DNA from: an uncultured Lachnospiraceae bacterium
GTDB lineage: Bacteria > Bacillota > Clostridia > Lachnospirales > Lachnospiraceae
DNA: 64,000 nt
Assembly (NCBI GenBank): GCA_910584685.1
Contig: CAJUAO010000016.1
Span: 1 to 64,000, forward strand
Direction of reading: 5' to 3'
Shown here: positions 35,757 through 43,965 of the stretch, piece after piece
How the letters are laid out: each line of letters begins with the position of its first letter
How positions within the stretch are numbered: position 1 is the first letter of the stretch
Notes under the pieces: generated by a model
The model's database searches: none
What the model was told of the DNA's origin: nothing
What the model saw: the letters and a program-made list of their open reading frames with translations, nothing else
Position numbers and translations under genes: made by a program

Positions 35757-36422
35757 TTACCCAAATTCTACTATATCATAAATCTCTGTTAAACTGCCCA
35801 CAGACGTAACACCCTCAGGTACTTCCTTTTTACTCCTGTTTACCCATATTGCTTTTATTCCCAAAGCTCCTGCGCCTTTTACATCACTGCTTAAGGAGTC
35901 GCCTATATGTACTACCTCCTCCGGCTTTAATCCGGTACTTTTCAACGCCAGCTCAAAAATTTCCTTTCTGGGCTTATATGACCTTGCGTCTTCACTTGTA
36001 AAAACTCCTGCCGGCTTTAAACCATGCAGCTCAATGGCCTTCAATATATCTTCCCTGTCTATGTTTGATACAATATATACCGGCACAGGACTTTTTTCAA
36101 AAAACTCTTTAGATTCTTCAAAAACAGGCGGAGCCATCCAGTATTCAAACATTTCATTACTCAGCCTTTTGGCATCCTCCGTAGAGGAAAAGCGCTCTAT
36201 GGTATCCTGCAATGACAAAATTTCTAAATCCCTCTGGGTTCTGAAATTTTCACCGTAAGAATTTTCATATAATGTCTTAAAGCGGCTCCACCAGTAATTT
36301 CCAATCTCTCCGGCATTTTTCCCATTGCCTGTCTCATACAAAAGCCTGCTAATCTTAGTAACTTTTTCTCCGTCTTCAAATACAACAGTTCCATAAAAAT
36401 CTATAAAAATTCCTTTAATCAT
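35757..36422 (-). CDS. HAD-family hydrolase (haloacid-dehalogenase-like phosphatase)
   Basis: 221 residues. Motif I is FIDFYGTVV, with Tyr in the +2 position where phosphatases usually have Asp, as in dehalogenase-type relatives. Motif II is VYIVSNID, motif III lysine in YKPRKEIFE, motif IV VVHIGDSLSSDV. A helical cap follows motif I (subtype IA). Start ATG 36422 (AGGAGAGA upstream). Last gene of a three-gene operon with a TIM-barrel isomerase and a small protein. The missing second Asp makes phosphatase activity less certain. Confidence 0.82.
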   Translation of the reverse strand: MIKGIFIDFYGTVVFEDGEKVTKISRLLYETGNGKNAGEIGNYWWSRFKTLYENSYGENFRTQRDLEILSLQDTIERFSSTEDAKRLSNEMFEYWMAPPVFEESKEFFEKSPVPVYIVSNIDREDILKAIELHGLKPAGVFTSEDARSYKPRKEIFELALKSTGLKPEEVVHIGDSLSSDVKGAGALGIKAIWVNRSKKEVPEGVTSVGSLTEIYDIVEFG

Positions 36423-36445
36423 ATTCTCTCTCCTATATTGCAAAA

Positions 36446-36826
36446 TTATATTATTTCTCCGTTTTCTACCTGTACGGCAACCTGCCATTCATCCTCATAG
36501 ACAATTCTACCTACAAAATTAGTATATACCACATCATAGGGATGCTCATATTTATCTAATAGCTCCATTGCCGGCTCTATAATTCTTCTCATCTCCTCAG
36601 TTGCTTCAACCTTAAAAAAGGTTATTACTAATTCGCCATTTTTGCAGGGCTCAGGCTCGGGAAGATTGTCCTTAAACCACCTGTCAATATTTCTAAATAT
36701 TTCTTCGTCCTCTTTATTCATAATTCCGTCCATAATCATTCGCCAGCACATTCCGAATATCCCTTTTGGATATTTTGTTATATAGGATTCCTCCCTGCCT
36801 TGTATTCTCATATATTTGTATTTCAT
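36446..36826 (-). CDS. 126-residue cytoplasmic protein of unknown function
   Basis: Start ATG 36826 (AAAAGGAGAG upstream). N-terminal block KYMRIQGREESYITKYPKGI, middle WFKDNLPEPEPCKNGELVIT and a mixed alpha/beta end PYDVVYTNFVGRIVYEDEWQ. No signal peptide or membrane helix. Sits between the isomerase and HAD genes with gaps of 22 and 23 bases. I do not recognise the family. Confidence 0.65.
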   Translation of the reverse strand: MKYKYMRIQGREESYITKYPKGIFGMCWRMIMDGIMNKEDEEIFRNIDRWFKDNLPEPEPCKNGELVITFFKVEATEEMRRIIEPAMELLDKYEHPYDVVYTNFVGRIVYEDEWQVAVQVENGEII

Positions 36827-36848
36827 GTAAGTCTCTCCTTTTCTTTTT

Positions 36849-37670
36849 CTATCTAAGATTTTCCCTGATGTACCTAAACTGCTCATTTAGCATATCCACA
36901 GCGATAACACCCTTACTGTCAAATGCAGTTGCTTCCACCGTAAAATCACCTTTATAATTGATTTTTTTGATAAAATCAAAAAAGCGGCTAAAATCCACCT
37001 TGCCTGCTCCTATGGGAAGGGTGCGAAGATTACTCCAGTCCATATATCCCCCTCCATAATCATTTATATGATAGTGACAAATATGTCCCTCCTTCCATAG
37101 CCATTCATATTTCTTTTCATATAATAATTCAAGCTGCTCATGGAACGCAGCCATCTTTGTATCAAATACAAACTTAACATAAGGAAATTTTTCTTTAAGC
37201 TCCCATAAATGCTTCATAGGATTTTCTGTATTGCATACTACATTTTCTATAAGCAGCTCTAGTCTATATTTCTCTGCAAGCTCATTTAAATATGGATATG
37301 CTCTGATATTATTTTGGAAATTGGAATCTGACGCTATTCCTCCCCATAAATGCAGTACCAATTTCTTTGCTCCAATACAATTTGCTACATTACAATCCAT
37401 ATCAAACATATTGTATGCCTCAACCTGTTCATTTTCATTTCCTTTACTAATTATCTCACCAATGACTTTTTCACAATGTACAACAGGTATGTAAAAATTC
37501 ATTTTTGTCAAAAAAATTTTTAATGCCTCAATATCCTTATACCAAAAACTATCCATCATAAGCTCGAAACCGTCACACGTTAATTGCTTTGACAACGGCT
37601 CTAACAGCCTGTAATCATATTCGTTTACTTTTCCTGTAACCGCTCCTGTGGAGCATAAAATTTTATTCAT
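36849..37670 (-). CDS. Sugar phosphate isomerase/epimerase (xylose-isomerase-like TIM barrel)
   Basis: 273 residues. Single TIM barrel with likely metal ligands Glu in LLIENVVC, Asp in FVFDTKMAA, His in HYHINDYGG and Glu in FTVEATAF. Family members isomerise or epimerise sugars and inositols or act as endonuclease IV-like enzymes; substrate here unknown. AAAAGGAGG before ATG 37670. First gene of the operon, preceded by a structured leader and terminator, hinting at RNA-level control. Confidence 0.85.
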   Translation of the reverse strand: MNKILCSTGAVTGKVNEYDYRLLEPLSKQLTCDGFELMMDSFWYKDIEALKIFLTKMNFYIPVVHCEKVIGEIISKGNENEQVEAYNMFDMDCNVANCIGAKKLVLHLWGGIASDSNFQNNIRAYPYLNELAEKYRLELLIENVVCNTENPMKHLWELKEKFPYVKFVFDTKMAAFHEQLELLYEKKYEWLWKEGHICHYHINDYGGGYMDWSNLRTLPIGAGKVDFSRFFDFIKKINYKGDFTVEATAFDSKGVIAVDMLNEQFRYIRENLR

Positions 37671-37724
37671 TGACAGCCTCCTTTTTCAATCTAACAAATA
37701 TTTCATTACTATGTATAAGCATAT

Positions 37725-37762
37725 AAAAATCGCACCAAACATTCTTATATGTCCGGTGCGAT
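37725..37762 (-). terminator. Terminator (or attenuator) upstream of the isomerase operon
   Basis: On the minus strand ATCGCACC pairs with GGTGCGAT around an 18-base loop with an inner ACAT/ATGT pair, followed by TTTTTATA. It is 55 bases before the isomerase start, placed to attenuate that operon. Confidence 0.7.
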
Positions 37763-37792
37763 AATAACTATGAAAAATATAGCGATAACTAT

Positions 37793-37913
37793 TATTACAT
37801 TCACATTTATGCACAGACCTATAAGACCTATCGGCTCATAACTGTGCTATACCAAAATCAGTTACAAGCAATATGTCGGCAATGGATTGTCTTATGCTTT
37901 TTTGAATGTAATA
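37793..37913 (-). ncRNA. Structured 5' leader closed by an 11-bp stem (riboswitch candidate)
   Basis: On the minus strand TATTACATTCA (37903-37913) pairs with TGAATGTAATA (37793-37803), enclosing ~100 bases with an inner hairpin GCACAG/CTGTGC (37811-37847). A terminator hairpin with T-run follows at 37725-37762, then the isomerase gene. The arrangement of closed multistem domain, terminator and gene is that of a transcriptional riboswitch. I compared it from memory with the common classes and found no match. It could instead be a small RNA with its own terminator. Confidence 0.45.
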
Positions 37914-38033
37914 TGTGAAGCATTTCTTTTCTCCTTAAAATTTTTTACTATATTATCACTTGTAAACAAGATTGTCAATAGAACATGCCTTGTTATATAA
38001 AATATAGCTTCAATTATTGTTTCAAAAAAAGTG

Positions 38034-38143
38034 CCTGCGCATACGCTGCACAGGCATTTACGTTTTAACTATTTATTAGCTATTGCAACCTGCGCATACG
38101 CTGCGCAGGCGTTTACATTTTAACTATTTATTAGCTATTGCAG
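38034..38143. repeat. Two 55-bp direct repeats carrying duplicated ppdK 3' end and terminator
   Basis: 38034-38088 and 38089-38143 are 55-base copies differing at about four positions. On the minus strand each reads GCAATAGCTAATAAATAG (encoding AIANK-stop, like a PPDK C-terminus) followed by a hairpin around CCTGCGCAGCGTATGCGCAGG. The last copy ends in CACTTTTTTTG, a terminator. They look like the ancestral 3' end of ppdK, duplicated and now separated from the gene by an insertion. Confidence 0.7.
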
Positions 38144-38461
38144 CCTGTGCTGCTGTGACGTATCAGAGGAAAGTTCTGTTTGGGTAACTGTATAATTGTT
38201 GCTCCTGCCTTCGACATCCAGCTTGTAGTCATCTGGAAAGAAATTCAATTTCCAAATAAAACAATCCCTACAAACTACTATCTCTTTTACGAAAGCATCT
38301 ATTATTTCCTCTGGAATGTGCTTAGTTGAGAAATTAAAGTCCTGCTCTAATCCATATTTTAACACTTCCAGCTTATCCTTGTAAATATCGTCTGTAATTT
38401 CTTCCTCACTCTCAAGCAACATTAGTTGCTCTCTGAGCTTTTCCTGCTCTTTTTGAATTTC
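38135..38461 (-). pseudogene. C-terminal fragment of a serine-recombinase-like protein
   Basis: Frame open from a TGA at 38462-38464. Coiled-coil segment (QKEQEKLREQLMLLESEEEI) followed by IPEEIIDAFVKEIVVCRDC and FIWKLNFFPDD, the usual end of large serine recombinases of Clostridia (recalled similarity). The last residues are read from ppdK-derived sequence in another frame. The catalytic N-terminus is absent. Confidence 0.6.
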
Positions 38462-38553
38462 TCATAATAAAACTTCTCATGTTCCTCGTTTGCAAAAACC
38501 ATGTGTGTGTTGTTGGCGCTCTGCGCCCCTGCTCTTAACGCTGTGTTGTTCAT
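38422..38553 (-). pseudogene. N-terminal fragment of a DUF6075-like mobile-element protein
   Basis: ATG 38553 has a strong AAGGAGG and reads MNNTALRAGAQSANNTHMVF then ANEEHEKFYYEK, like the start of DUF6075-type proteins on Lachnospiraceae elements (recalled). After about 31 residues it runs out of frame into the recombinase fragment and stops at 38422. Confidence 0.5.
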
Positions 38554-38586
38554 ACATGAACCTCCTTCATTAAAGATATTGAATAA

Positions 38587-38657
38587 AAAAGGGAACAAAC
38601 CCCAAAATAGGGTCTATTCCCAAACATCAAACAAGGGAAAGCATTTTGCTTTCCCTT
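38587..38657 (-). terminator. Two hairpins after the mobile-element fragment
   Basis: AAGGGAAAGC/GCTTTCCCTT (38633-38657) is a perfect 10-bp stem. A second stem, GGGAA/TTCCC with an inner GACCC/GGGGT, is followed on the minus strand by TTTTTTA (38587-38620). They would end transcription arriving from ppdK. Confidence 0.6.
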
Positions 38658-38664
38658 GCAGAAC

Positions 38665-38790
38665 TTATATATAGACTTTTACCACAATATCCTTAAATCT
38701 GTTAGCCTTTGTGTACTCTGGACGTTCAGCCATAAATGCCTTTACGTCCTCTCTCGACACCGTTAAGGTACAGAAGTAAATATGTGGTTG
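38665..38790 (-). pseudogene. C-terminal fragment of an unidentified protein fused behind ppdK
   Basis: Directly after the ppdK stop, another frame reads FCTLTVSREDVKAFMAERPE and ends KDIVVKVYI before a stop at 38665. It looks like a real protein tail but has no start here; upstream it merges into ppdK in the wrong frame. Probably brought in by the inserted element. Confidence 0.5.
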
Positions 38791-38791
38791 T

Positions 38792-41425
38792 CTAATTCCT
38801 CTTGTTGTTAATTGCAGCCTGCGCAGCGGCAAGTCTTGCAATAGGTACACGGAATGGTGAACATGACACATAGTCAAGACCAATCTTGTGGCAGAACTCT
38901 ACTGATGAAGGGTCTCCGCCGTGCTCACCGCAGATACCTACATGAAGCTTTGGATTAACCGGCTTACCAAGCTTAATAGCTGTCTCCATAAGCTTGCCTA
39001 CGCCTGTCTGGTCAAGCTTAGCAAATGGGTCATTCTCAAAAATCTTTGTATCATAGTAAGCATTTAAGAACTTACCTGCATCATCTCTCGAGAAGCCGAA
39101 TGCCATCTGTGTAAGGTCGTTTGTACCGAAGCAGAAGAAGTCAGCCTCTGAAGCAATTTCATCTGCTGTAAGCGCAGCTCTTGGAATCTCTATCATTGTA
39201 CCAACCTCGTACTCAAGGTCAATACCTGCGGCAGAAATTTCAGCATCTGCTGTTTCTACTACTACCTTCTTAACAAATTTAAGCTCCTTAACCTCACATA
39301 CAAGAGGAATCATGATTTCAGGCTTAACTGCCCAGTCAGGATGAGCCTTCTTTACATTAATAGCTGCGCGGATAACAGCCTTTGTCTGCATCTTGGCAAT
39401 TTCAGGATATGTTACTGCAAGACGGCAGCCTCTGTGTCCCATCATAGGGTTAAACTCATGAAGAGATGTGATAATATTCTTTATTGTCTCTACTGACTTG
39501 CCCTGAGCGTCAGCAAGCTTCTTAATGTCAGCCTCCTCTGTAGGAACGAACTCATGAAGAGGTGGGTCAAGAAATCTGATTGTAACAGGATTTCCTTCAA
39601 GAGCCTCGTATAATTTTTCAAAGTCTCCCTGCTGATATGGAAGAATCTTGTCAAGGGCTGCCTCTCTCTCCTCTACTGTATCAGAACAAATCATCTCTCT
39701 AAATGCGGCAATTCTGTCCTCCTCGAAGAACATATGCTCTGTACGGCAAAGACCTATACCCTCTGCGCCAAGCTCACGAGCCTTTCTTGCATCCTCAGGT
39801 GTATCTGCGTTTGTTCTGACCTTAAGTGTTCTGTACTTGTCAGCCCAAGCCATAACCCTTCCGAACTCACCTGCTATAGTAGCGTCAACTGTAGGGATAA
39901 CTCCATCGTAGATATTACCTGTTGTACCATCTATAGAAATAAAGTCTCCCTCATGGAACTCCTTGCCTGCAAGAGTAAACTTCTTATTCTCCTCATCCAT
40001 GGCAATATCGCCGCAGCCTGATACACAGCATGTACCCATACCACGCGCAACAACGGCAGCATGTGACGTCATACCTCCACGAACTGTAAGGATACCCTGA
40101 GCAGCCTTCATACCTGTAATATCTTCAGGAGATGTCTCAAGACGAACAAGAACTACCTTCTCGCCTCTTGCTCCCCAAACCTCTGCATCCTCTGCAGTAA
40201 ATACAACCTTACCGCATGCAGCTCCAGGTGAAGCGCCAAGTCCCTTACCCATAGGAGTTGCAGCCTTAAGTGCAGCAGCGTCAAACTGTGGGTGAAGTAA
40301 TGTGTCAAGATTTCTAGGGTCAATCATAGCAACAGCTTCCTCTTCTGTTCTCATGCCCTCGTCAACAAGGTCGCATGCTATCTTAAGGGCAGCCTGCGCT
40401 GTTCTCTTACCGTTTCTTGTCTGAAGCATATAAAGCTTACCATGCTCTACAGTAAACTCCATATCCTGCATGTCTCTGTAGTGGTCCTCAAGTGTCTTGC
40501 AAACACCCTCAAACTGTGAGAATGCCTCAGGGAACTTGTCAGCCATCTCTGCTATCTTCATAGGCGTACGTACTCCGGCAACCACGTCCTCGCCCTGTGC
40601 GTTTGTAAGGAACTCTCCGAAAAGACCTTTAGCTCCTGTAGCAGGGTCTCTTGTAAAGGCAACGCCTGTACCACAGTCATCACCCATATTACCAAATGCC
40701 ATAGACTGTACGTTTACGGCTGTTCCCCAAGAATATGGGATATCATTGTCTCTTCTGTAAACATTTGCTCTAGGGTTGTCCCATGAACGGAATACAGCCT
40801 TAATAGCTCCCATTAACTGCTCCTTCGGGTCATCCGGGAAGTCTGAGCCAATCTTTGACTTGTACTCTGCCTTAAACTGGTTAGCTAACTCCTTTAAGTC
40901 ATCTGCATCAAGCTCAACGTCCTGCTTAACGCCCTTCTTTTCCTTCATAGCGTCGATAAGCTGCTCAAAATACTTCTTGCCAACTTCCATAACTACGTCT
41001 GAATACATCTGAATAAATCTTCTGTAGCAGTCCCATGCCCAGCGTGGGTTTCCTGACATTTCAGCTATAGCGTTTACAACCTCCTCATTAAGACCAAGGT
41101 TAAGGATAGTATCCATCATACCAGGCATAGATGCTCTGGCGCCTGAACGAACTGAAACAAGAAGCGGATTTGTCTTATCTCCAAACTTCTTACCTGTAAT
41201 TTCTTCCATCTTAATGATGTACTCGTTTATCTGAGCCTGGATTTCATCATTTATCTGTCTTCCATCCTCATAGTACTGTGTACAAGCCTCTGTTGTAATA
41301 GTAAAGCCCTGTGGAACAGGAAGTCCGATGTTTGTCATCTCTGCTAAGTTAGCTCCCTTACCACCAAGAAGCTCACGCATGTTTGCATTACCTTCTGTAA
41401 AAAGGTATACCCATTTGTTTGCCAT
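38792..41425 (-). CDS. ppdK: Pyruvate, phosphate dikinase
   Basis: 877 residues, full length. Interconverts pyruvate, ATP and phosphate with PEP, AMP and PPi in glycolysis. ATP-grasp domain (KGANLAEMTNIGLPVPQGFT), phosphohistidine domain GGMTSHAAVVARGMG, and the PEP-binding barrel ending VGICGEHGGDPSSVEF then GLDYVSCSPFRVPIARLAAAQ. ATG 41425 with AGGAGG is preferred to the ATG at 41458. The last residues (INNKRN) differ from the AIANK encoded by the duplicated fragments at 38.1 kb, so the native 3' end appears to have been replaced when an element inserted. Confidence 0.97.
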   Translation of the reverse strand: MANKWVYLFTEGNANMRELLGGKGANLAEMTNIGLPVPQGFTITTEACTQYYEDGRQINDEIQAQINEYIIKMEEITGKKFGDKTNPLLVSVRSGARASMPGMMDTILNLGLNEEVVNAIAEMSGNPRWAWDCYRRFIQMYSDVVMEVGKKYFEQLIDAMKEKKGVKQDVELDADDLKELANQFKAEYKSKIGSDFPDDPKEQLMGAIKAVFRSWDNPRANVYRRDNDIPYSWGTAVNVQSMAFGNMGDDCGTGVAFTRDPATGAKGLFGEFLTNAQGEDVVAGVRTPMKIAEMADKFPEAFSQFEGVCKTLEDHYRDMQDMEFTVEHGKLYMLQTRNGKRTAQAALKIACDLVDEGMRTEEEAVAMIDPRNLDTLLHPQFDAAALKAATPMGKGLGASPGAACGKVVFTAEDAEVWGARGEKVVLVRLETSPEDITGMKAAQGILTVRGGMTSHAAVVARGMGTCCVSGCGDIAMDEENKKFTLAGKEFHEGDFISIDGTTGNIYDGVIPTVDATIAGEFGRVMAWADKYRTLKVRTNADTPEDARKARELGAEGIGLCRTEHMFFEEDRIAAFREMICSDTVEEREAALDKILPYQQGDFEKLYEALEGNPVTIRFLDPPLHEFVPTEEADIKKLADAQGKSVETIKNIITSLHEFNPMMGHRGCRLAVTYPEIAKMQTKAVIRAAINVKKAHPDWAVKPEIMIPLVCEVKELKFVKKVVVETADAEISAAGIDLEYEVGTMIEIPRAALTADEIASEADFFCFGTNDLTQMAFGFSRDDAGKFLNAYYDTKIFENDPFAKLDQTGVGKLMETAIKLGKPVNPKLHVGICGEHGGDPSSVEFCHKIGLDYVSCSPFRVPIARLAAAQAAINNKRN

Positions 41426-41557
41426 TATTAAGTTCCTCCTAAAAATTTTTTTATGCAAATAGTTACATAGATATATAGATATAATCCTGTATCTACTTCA
41501 AACATAAATATAATCCTAAAACGCTGTGATTATATTGACATTCTAAGACTTATTAGT

Positions 41558-41585
41558 ATTATAGCATAGATAATTTAATAGTCAA
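41558..41585 (-). promoter_or_regulatory. Sigma-A-like promoter of ppdK
   Basis: On the minus strand TTGACT (41580-41585), 16 bases, TATAAT (41558-41563), about 130 bases before the ppdK start. Confidence 0.7.
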
Positions 41586-42043
41586 CAATTTTGAAAGGAG
41601 CTATATTAAAAAATTGAATATTATTTACAAAAAAGGAGCTGAAAGAACTGAAGTTCATGAGAATTTCCTATATAACCATAATATCAAAAAGAGCCGGCTC
41701 TTATTACAACACACCGGCTCTTACTTCGCGAGTTTTTTATTATCAGCAGGTTTTTATCGTACAAATCTTTAAAGCGTATTTTGAGCATAAATCATCAACC
41801 AAAAGTCTTTTATTATATGCTAACCTGACTGATTATCTGTTCGTTTGTACATCATAACTGATATACAAGGCAAAAATATGTAATTTAAACTGCTGTGCCC
41901 TTCAATCCCAAAGAGCTTACTACCTCCGTTAAACTAATATTTTTCCCTGTTTTAAATTCTCTGCAAATTAAATTTTAAACTTTTTTAATGTTTTTGTCAA
42001 GTATTTTAATAAATAATATTAAAAAGTTTTCATTAAATATAAT
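41586..42043. other. Intergenic region between GH43 and ppdK
   Basis: About 460 bases without a supported gene. It contains the terminator at 41687-41721. On the minus strand a short frame with ISLTEVVSSLGLKGTAV before a stop near 41891 looks like a protein tail, but no start or domain is visible; it could be a gene remnant. Confidence 0.35.
41687..41721 (-). terminator. Terminator on the minus strand, 320 bases past GH43
   Basis: AGAGCCGG/CCGGCTCT stem with a 16-base loop and TTTTTGAT on the minus strand. It protects the ppdK promoter from transcription coming out of the GH43 gene. Confidence 0.65.
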
Positions 42044-43534
42044 CTAACCTCTCTTATAACCAAAGTACTCAAAATCAGCATATCCTCCAAGGCTCTTTGT
42101 TGCATAATTATAAAGACCTATACGGTAGCCCATAAAATGGTCCAGAGTATAAAGCATCTTTAGCTCCCTTCCAATCCTTTTCCAGCTTTCGCCGTCCTCT
42201 GAATAGAAAAATTCCGCTATATCCCTGCTGTCCTCATAATCAAAATATATTTTTACATATGCCTTATCACCCTTTAGCTCAACCGACTCAAGCTCGCCTG
42301 TTTTATCACTCATAACAATATACTTTTTATTTTCTTCCATTTTTACGCCTACTGTGCCAAAATTGCTTTGAAGCGCTACAAGTCCTGCAAAGTCGCCATT
42401 CTTCATGCCTGCTGTAAGTACAGCCGTCTCGCATGTACAATTAGGTCCTTCTGTTCTCTGTGTAAGGGTATTTCTTGCATCAATTATTCCGGCTGCAAGC
42501 TGCGCTGTTGTAAGCCTTAAATATCCCGGTCGTTCTGTGAATGACCAGTGTTCATTGTCAGGATTATGATTCCACTGCCATTGATTTGCAAGCTTATTTT
42601 CACTATGGTTAAAATCGTCGCTTATAACCATATCAAACTTCTCTCCCTCCTCAAACGGCGTTTCAAATTCATGAGGAACCTTGCCGTCTACACCAAGCAC
42701 AGGCCATCCGTCCTCCCATGTCATAGGCATTATGCACGGAATTCTTCCTACCGCATCATGGTCCTGGAAAAGCATAGCAAACCACTGTCCGTCTGCCGTG
42801 TCAAAGAAAGCTCCCTGCGCCACTCCCTTATTATGATAGCCCATATCATCATCCATTATAATTTTTCTCTCATATGGTCCGAGAAGCTCCTTTGAACGGT
42901 AGCATACCTCACGTCTTCTTTCGTTCCCGTCCTTAGGCCATTCTATAAAAATAAGATAATAATATCCGTTTACCTTATATGCATGACAGCCCTCGCAGCG
43001 AAGACCTATATTTTCCTTTGGGGTTGAAAATAAAAGCTGGTTTATGCCTCCCTCAAGTATTCCTGAGCCGTCAGGCTTAAGCTCTGTAATCCTGATATCT
43101 CCGCACTGGTGAAACATAAAAAGCCTGCCGTCATCAAATAACAATGACATATCATGATAAATTCCGTCATATACATATCTTTTCCAATCACCTGACTCTA
43201 TGTCCTTTGTATAATACAAATATGTCTTTTTCATATCATTGCATACAAAGCATGCATAGAATGTGCCGTTATTGTATCTTAAGCTTGTCGCCCACTGGCC
43301 TCTGCCATATACGTTCTGTCCGTTTTTAAGATTGTATCCGTCATTGTCCTCTATAGTATCATAAATATATGACTGTATTTCCCAGTTGACTAAATCTGTT
43401 GACTTCATAACAGGACAGCCCGGCATTACATGCATTGTGGTGCTTACCATATAAAATGCATTTCCTACTCTTATCACGTCTACATCAGGAACATCTGACC
43501 AGAATATAGGGTTTTTTATTACTGCTTTACTCAT
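42044..43534 (-). CDS. Glycoside hydrolase family 43 (beta-xylosidase/arabinofuranosidase)
   Basis: 496 residues. Five-bladed propeller with the acidic trio: Asp in VPDVDVIRV (~19), Asp in GIYHDMSLL (~128) and Glu in LRCEGCHAYK (~180). A C-terminal beta-sandwich (~310-495; FDMVISDDFN, GDFAGLVALQSNFGTVGV, FEYFGYKRG) is of the kind found in GH43_12-type beta-xylosidases. Intracellular, acting on xylo- or arabino-oligosaccharides with GH51 and GH115. The start ATG follows AGAAATGAGGA; two inverted repeats lie upstream. Confidence 0.92.
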   Translation of the reverse strand: MSKAVIKNPIFWSDVPDVDVIRVGNAFYMVSTTMHVMPGCPVMKSTDLVNWEIQSYIYDTIEDNDGYNLKNGQNVYGRGQWATSLRYNNGTFYACFVCNDMKKTYLYYTKDIESGDWKRYVYDGIYHDMSLLFDDGRLFMFHQCGDIRITELKPDGSGILEGGINQLLFSTPKENIGLRCEGCHAYKVNGYYYLIFIEWPKDGNERRREVCYRSKELLGPYERKIIMDDDMGYHNKGVAQGAFFDTADGQWFAMLFQDHDAVGRIPCIMPMTWEDGWPVLGVDGKVPHEFETPFEEGEKFDMVISDDFNHSENKLANQWQWNHNPDNEHWSFTERPGYLRLTTAQLAAGIIDARNTLTQRTEGPNCTCETAVLTAGMKNGDFAGLVALQSNFGTVGVKMEENKKYIVMSDKTGELESVELKGDKAYVKIYFDYEDSRDIAEFFYSEDGESWKRIGRELKMLYTLDHFMGYRIGLYNYATKSLGGYADFEYFGYKRG

Positions 43535-43569
43535 ATTTTCCTCATTTCTGCACGGCTTTATGGGTATAA

Positions 43570-43613
43570 AGTGCTAAATGCGCTAAATGTGGTACATTGC
43601 GCATTTAGCGCTT
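43570..43613. promoter_or_regulatory. 14-bp inverted repeat in the GH43 leader
   Basis: AGTGCTAAATGCGC (43570-43583) and GCGCATTTAGCGCTT (43599-43613), with one mismatch and a 15-base loop, 36 bases upstream of the GH43 start. Either an operator for a dimeric repressor or an RNA hairpin in the leader. Confidence 0.5.
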
Positions 43614-43807
43614 ACAGGTTTGCGGAAGCCGCACAGACACAAACCTGGCAGGCTGACTTATCAAGAAATCAACATACATTATACCGGCATATAACTATAT
43701 TTTCAATACACTGTATATATTCGTCTTATTGTGACAGCCGATTTTCTCATCCATAAGCATGCTCATATATTAAACATTTTTTATCCAATGTACAATATAC
43801 TGGCTTA

Positions 43808-43844
43808 TTGCGTTAAGTATATGGTATACCTTGCTATAACGCAA
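43808..43844. promoter_or_regulatory. Palindromic region TTGCGTTA...TAACGCAA
   Basis: TTGCGTTA (43808-43815) and TAACGCAA (43837-43844) flank a central GGTATACC palindrome (43823-43830). It could be a transcription-factor site far upstream of GH43. The rest of 43535-43906 holds nothing else I recognise. Confidence 0.35.
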
Positions 43845-43906
43845 TGAAATATAATGCTGCGTAATTGATTTTTTCTGCTAAATACAATCAGAACTGTAAC
43901 AAAAGA

Positions 43907-43945
43907 GGCTGTTGCAGCAAGAATTTTTTTCTTAATGCGACAGCC
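43907..43945 (-). terminator. Terminator of glyS
   Basis: On the minus strand GGCTGTCGC pairs with GCAACAGCC, followed by TCTTTTG, about 20 bases after the glyS stop codon. Confidence 0.6.
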
Positions 43946-43965
43946 CTTTCGCTTACAATAAATTT

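Noticed and set aside
38034..38143. CRISPR-like array
   Set aside because: Two head-to-tail 55-base copies without spacers; they encode a gene tail and terminator hairpin.
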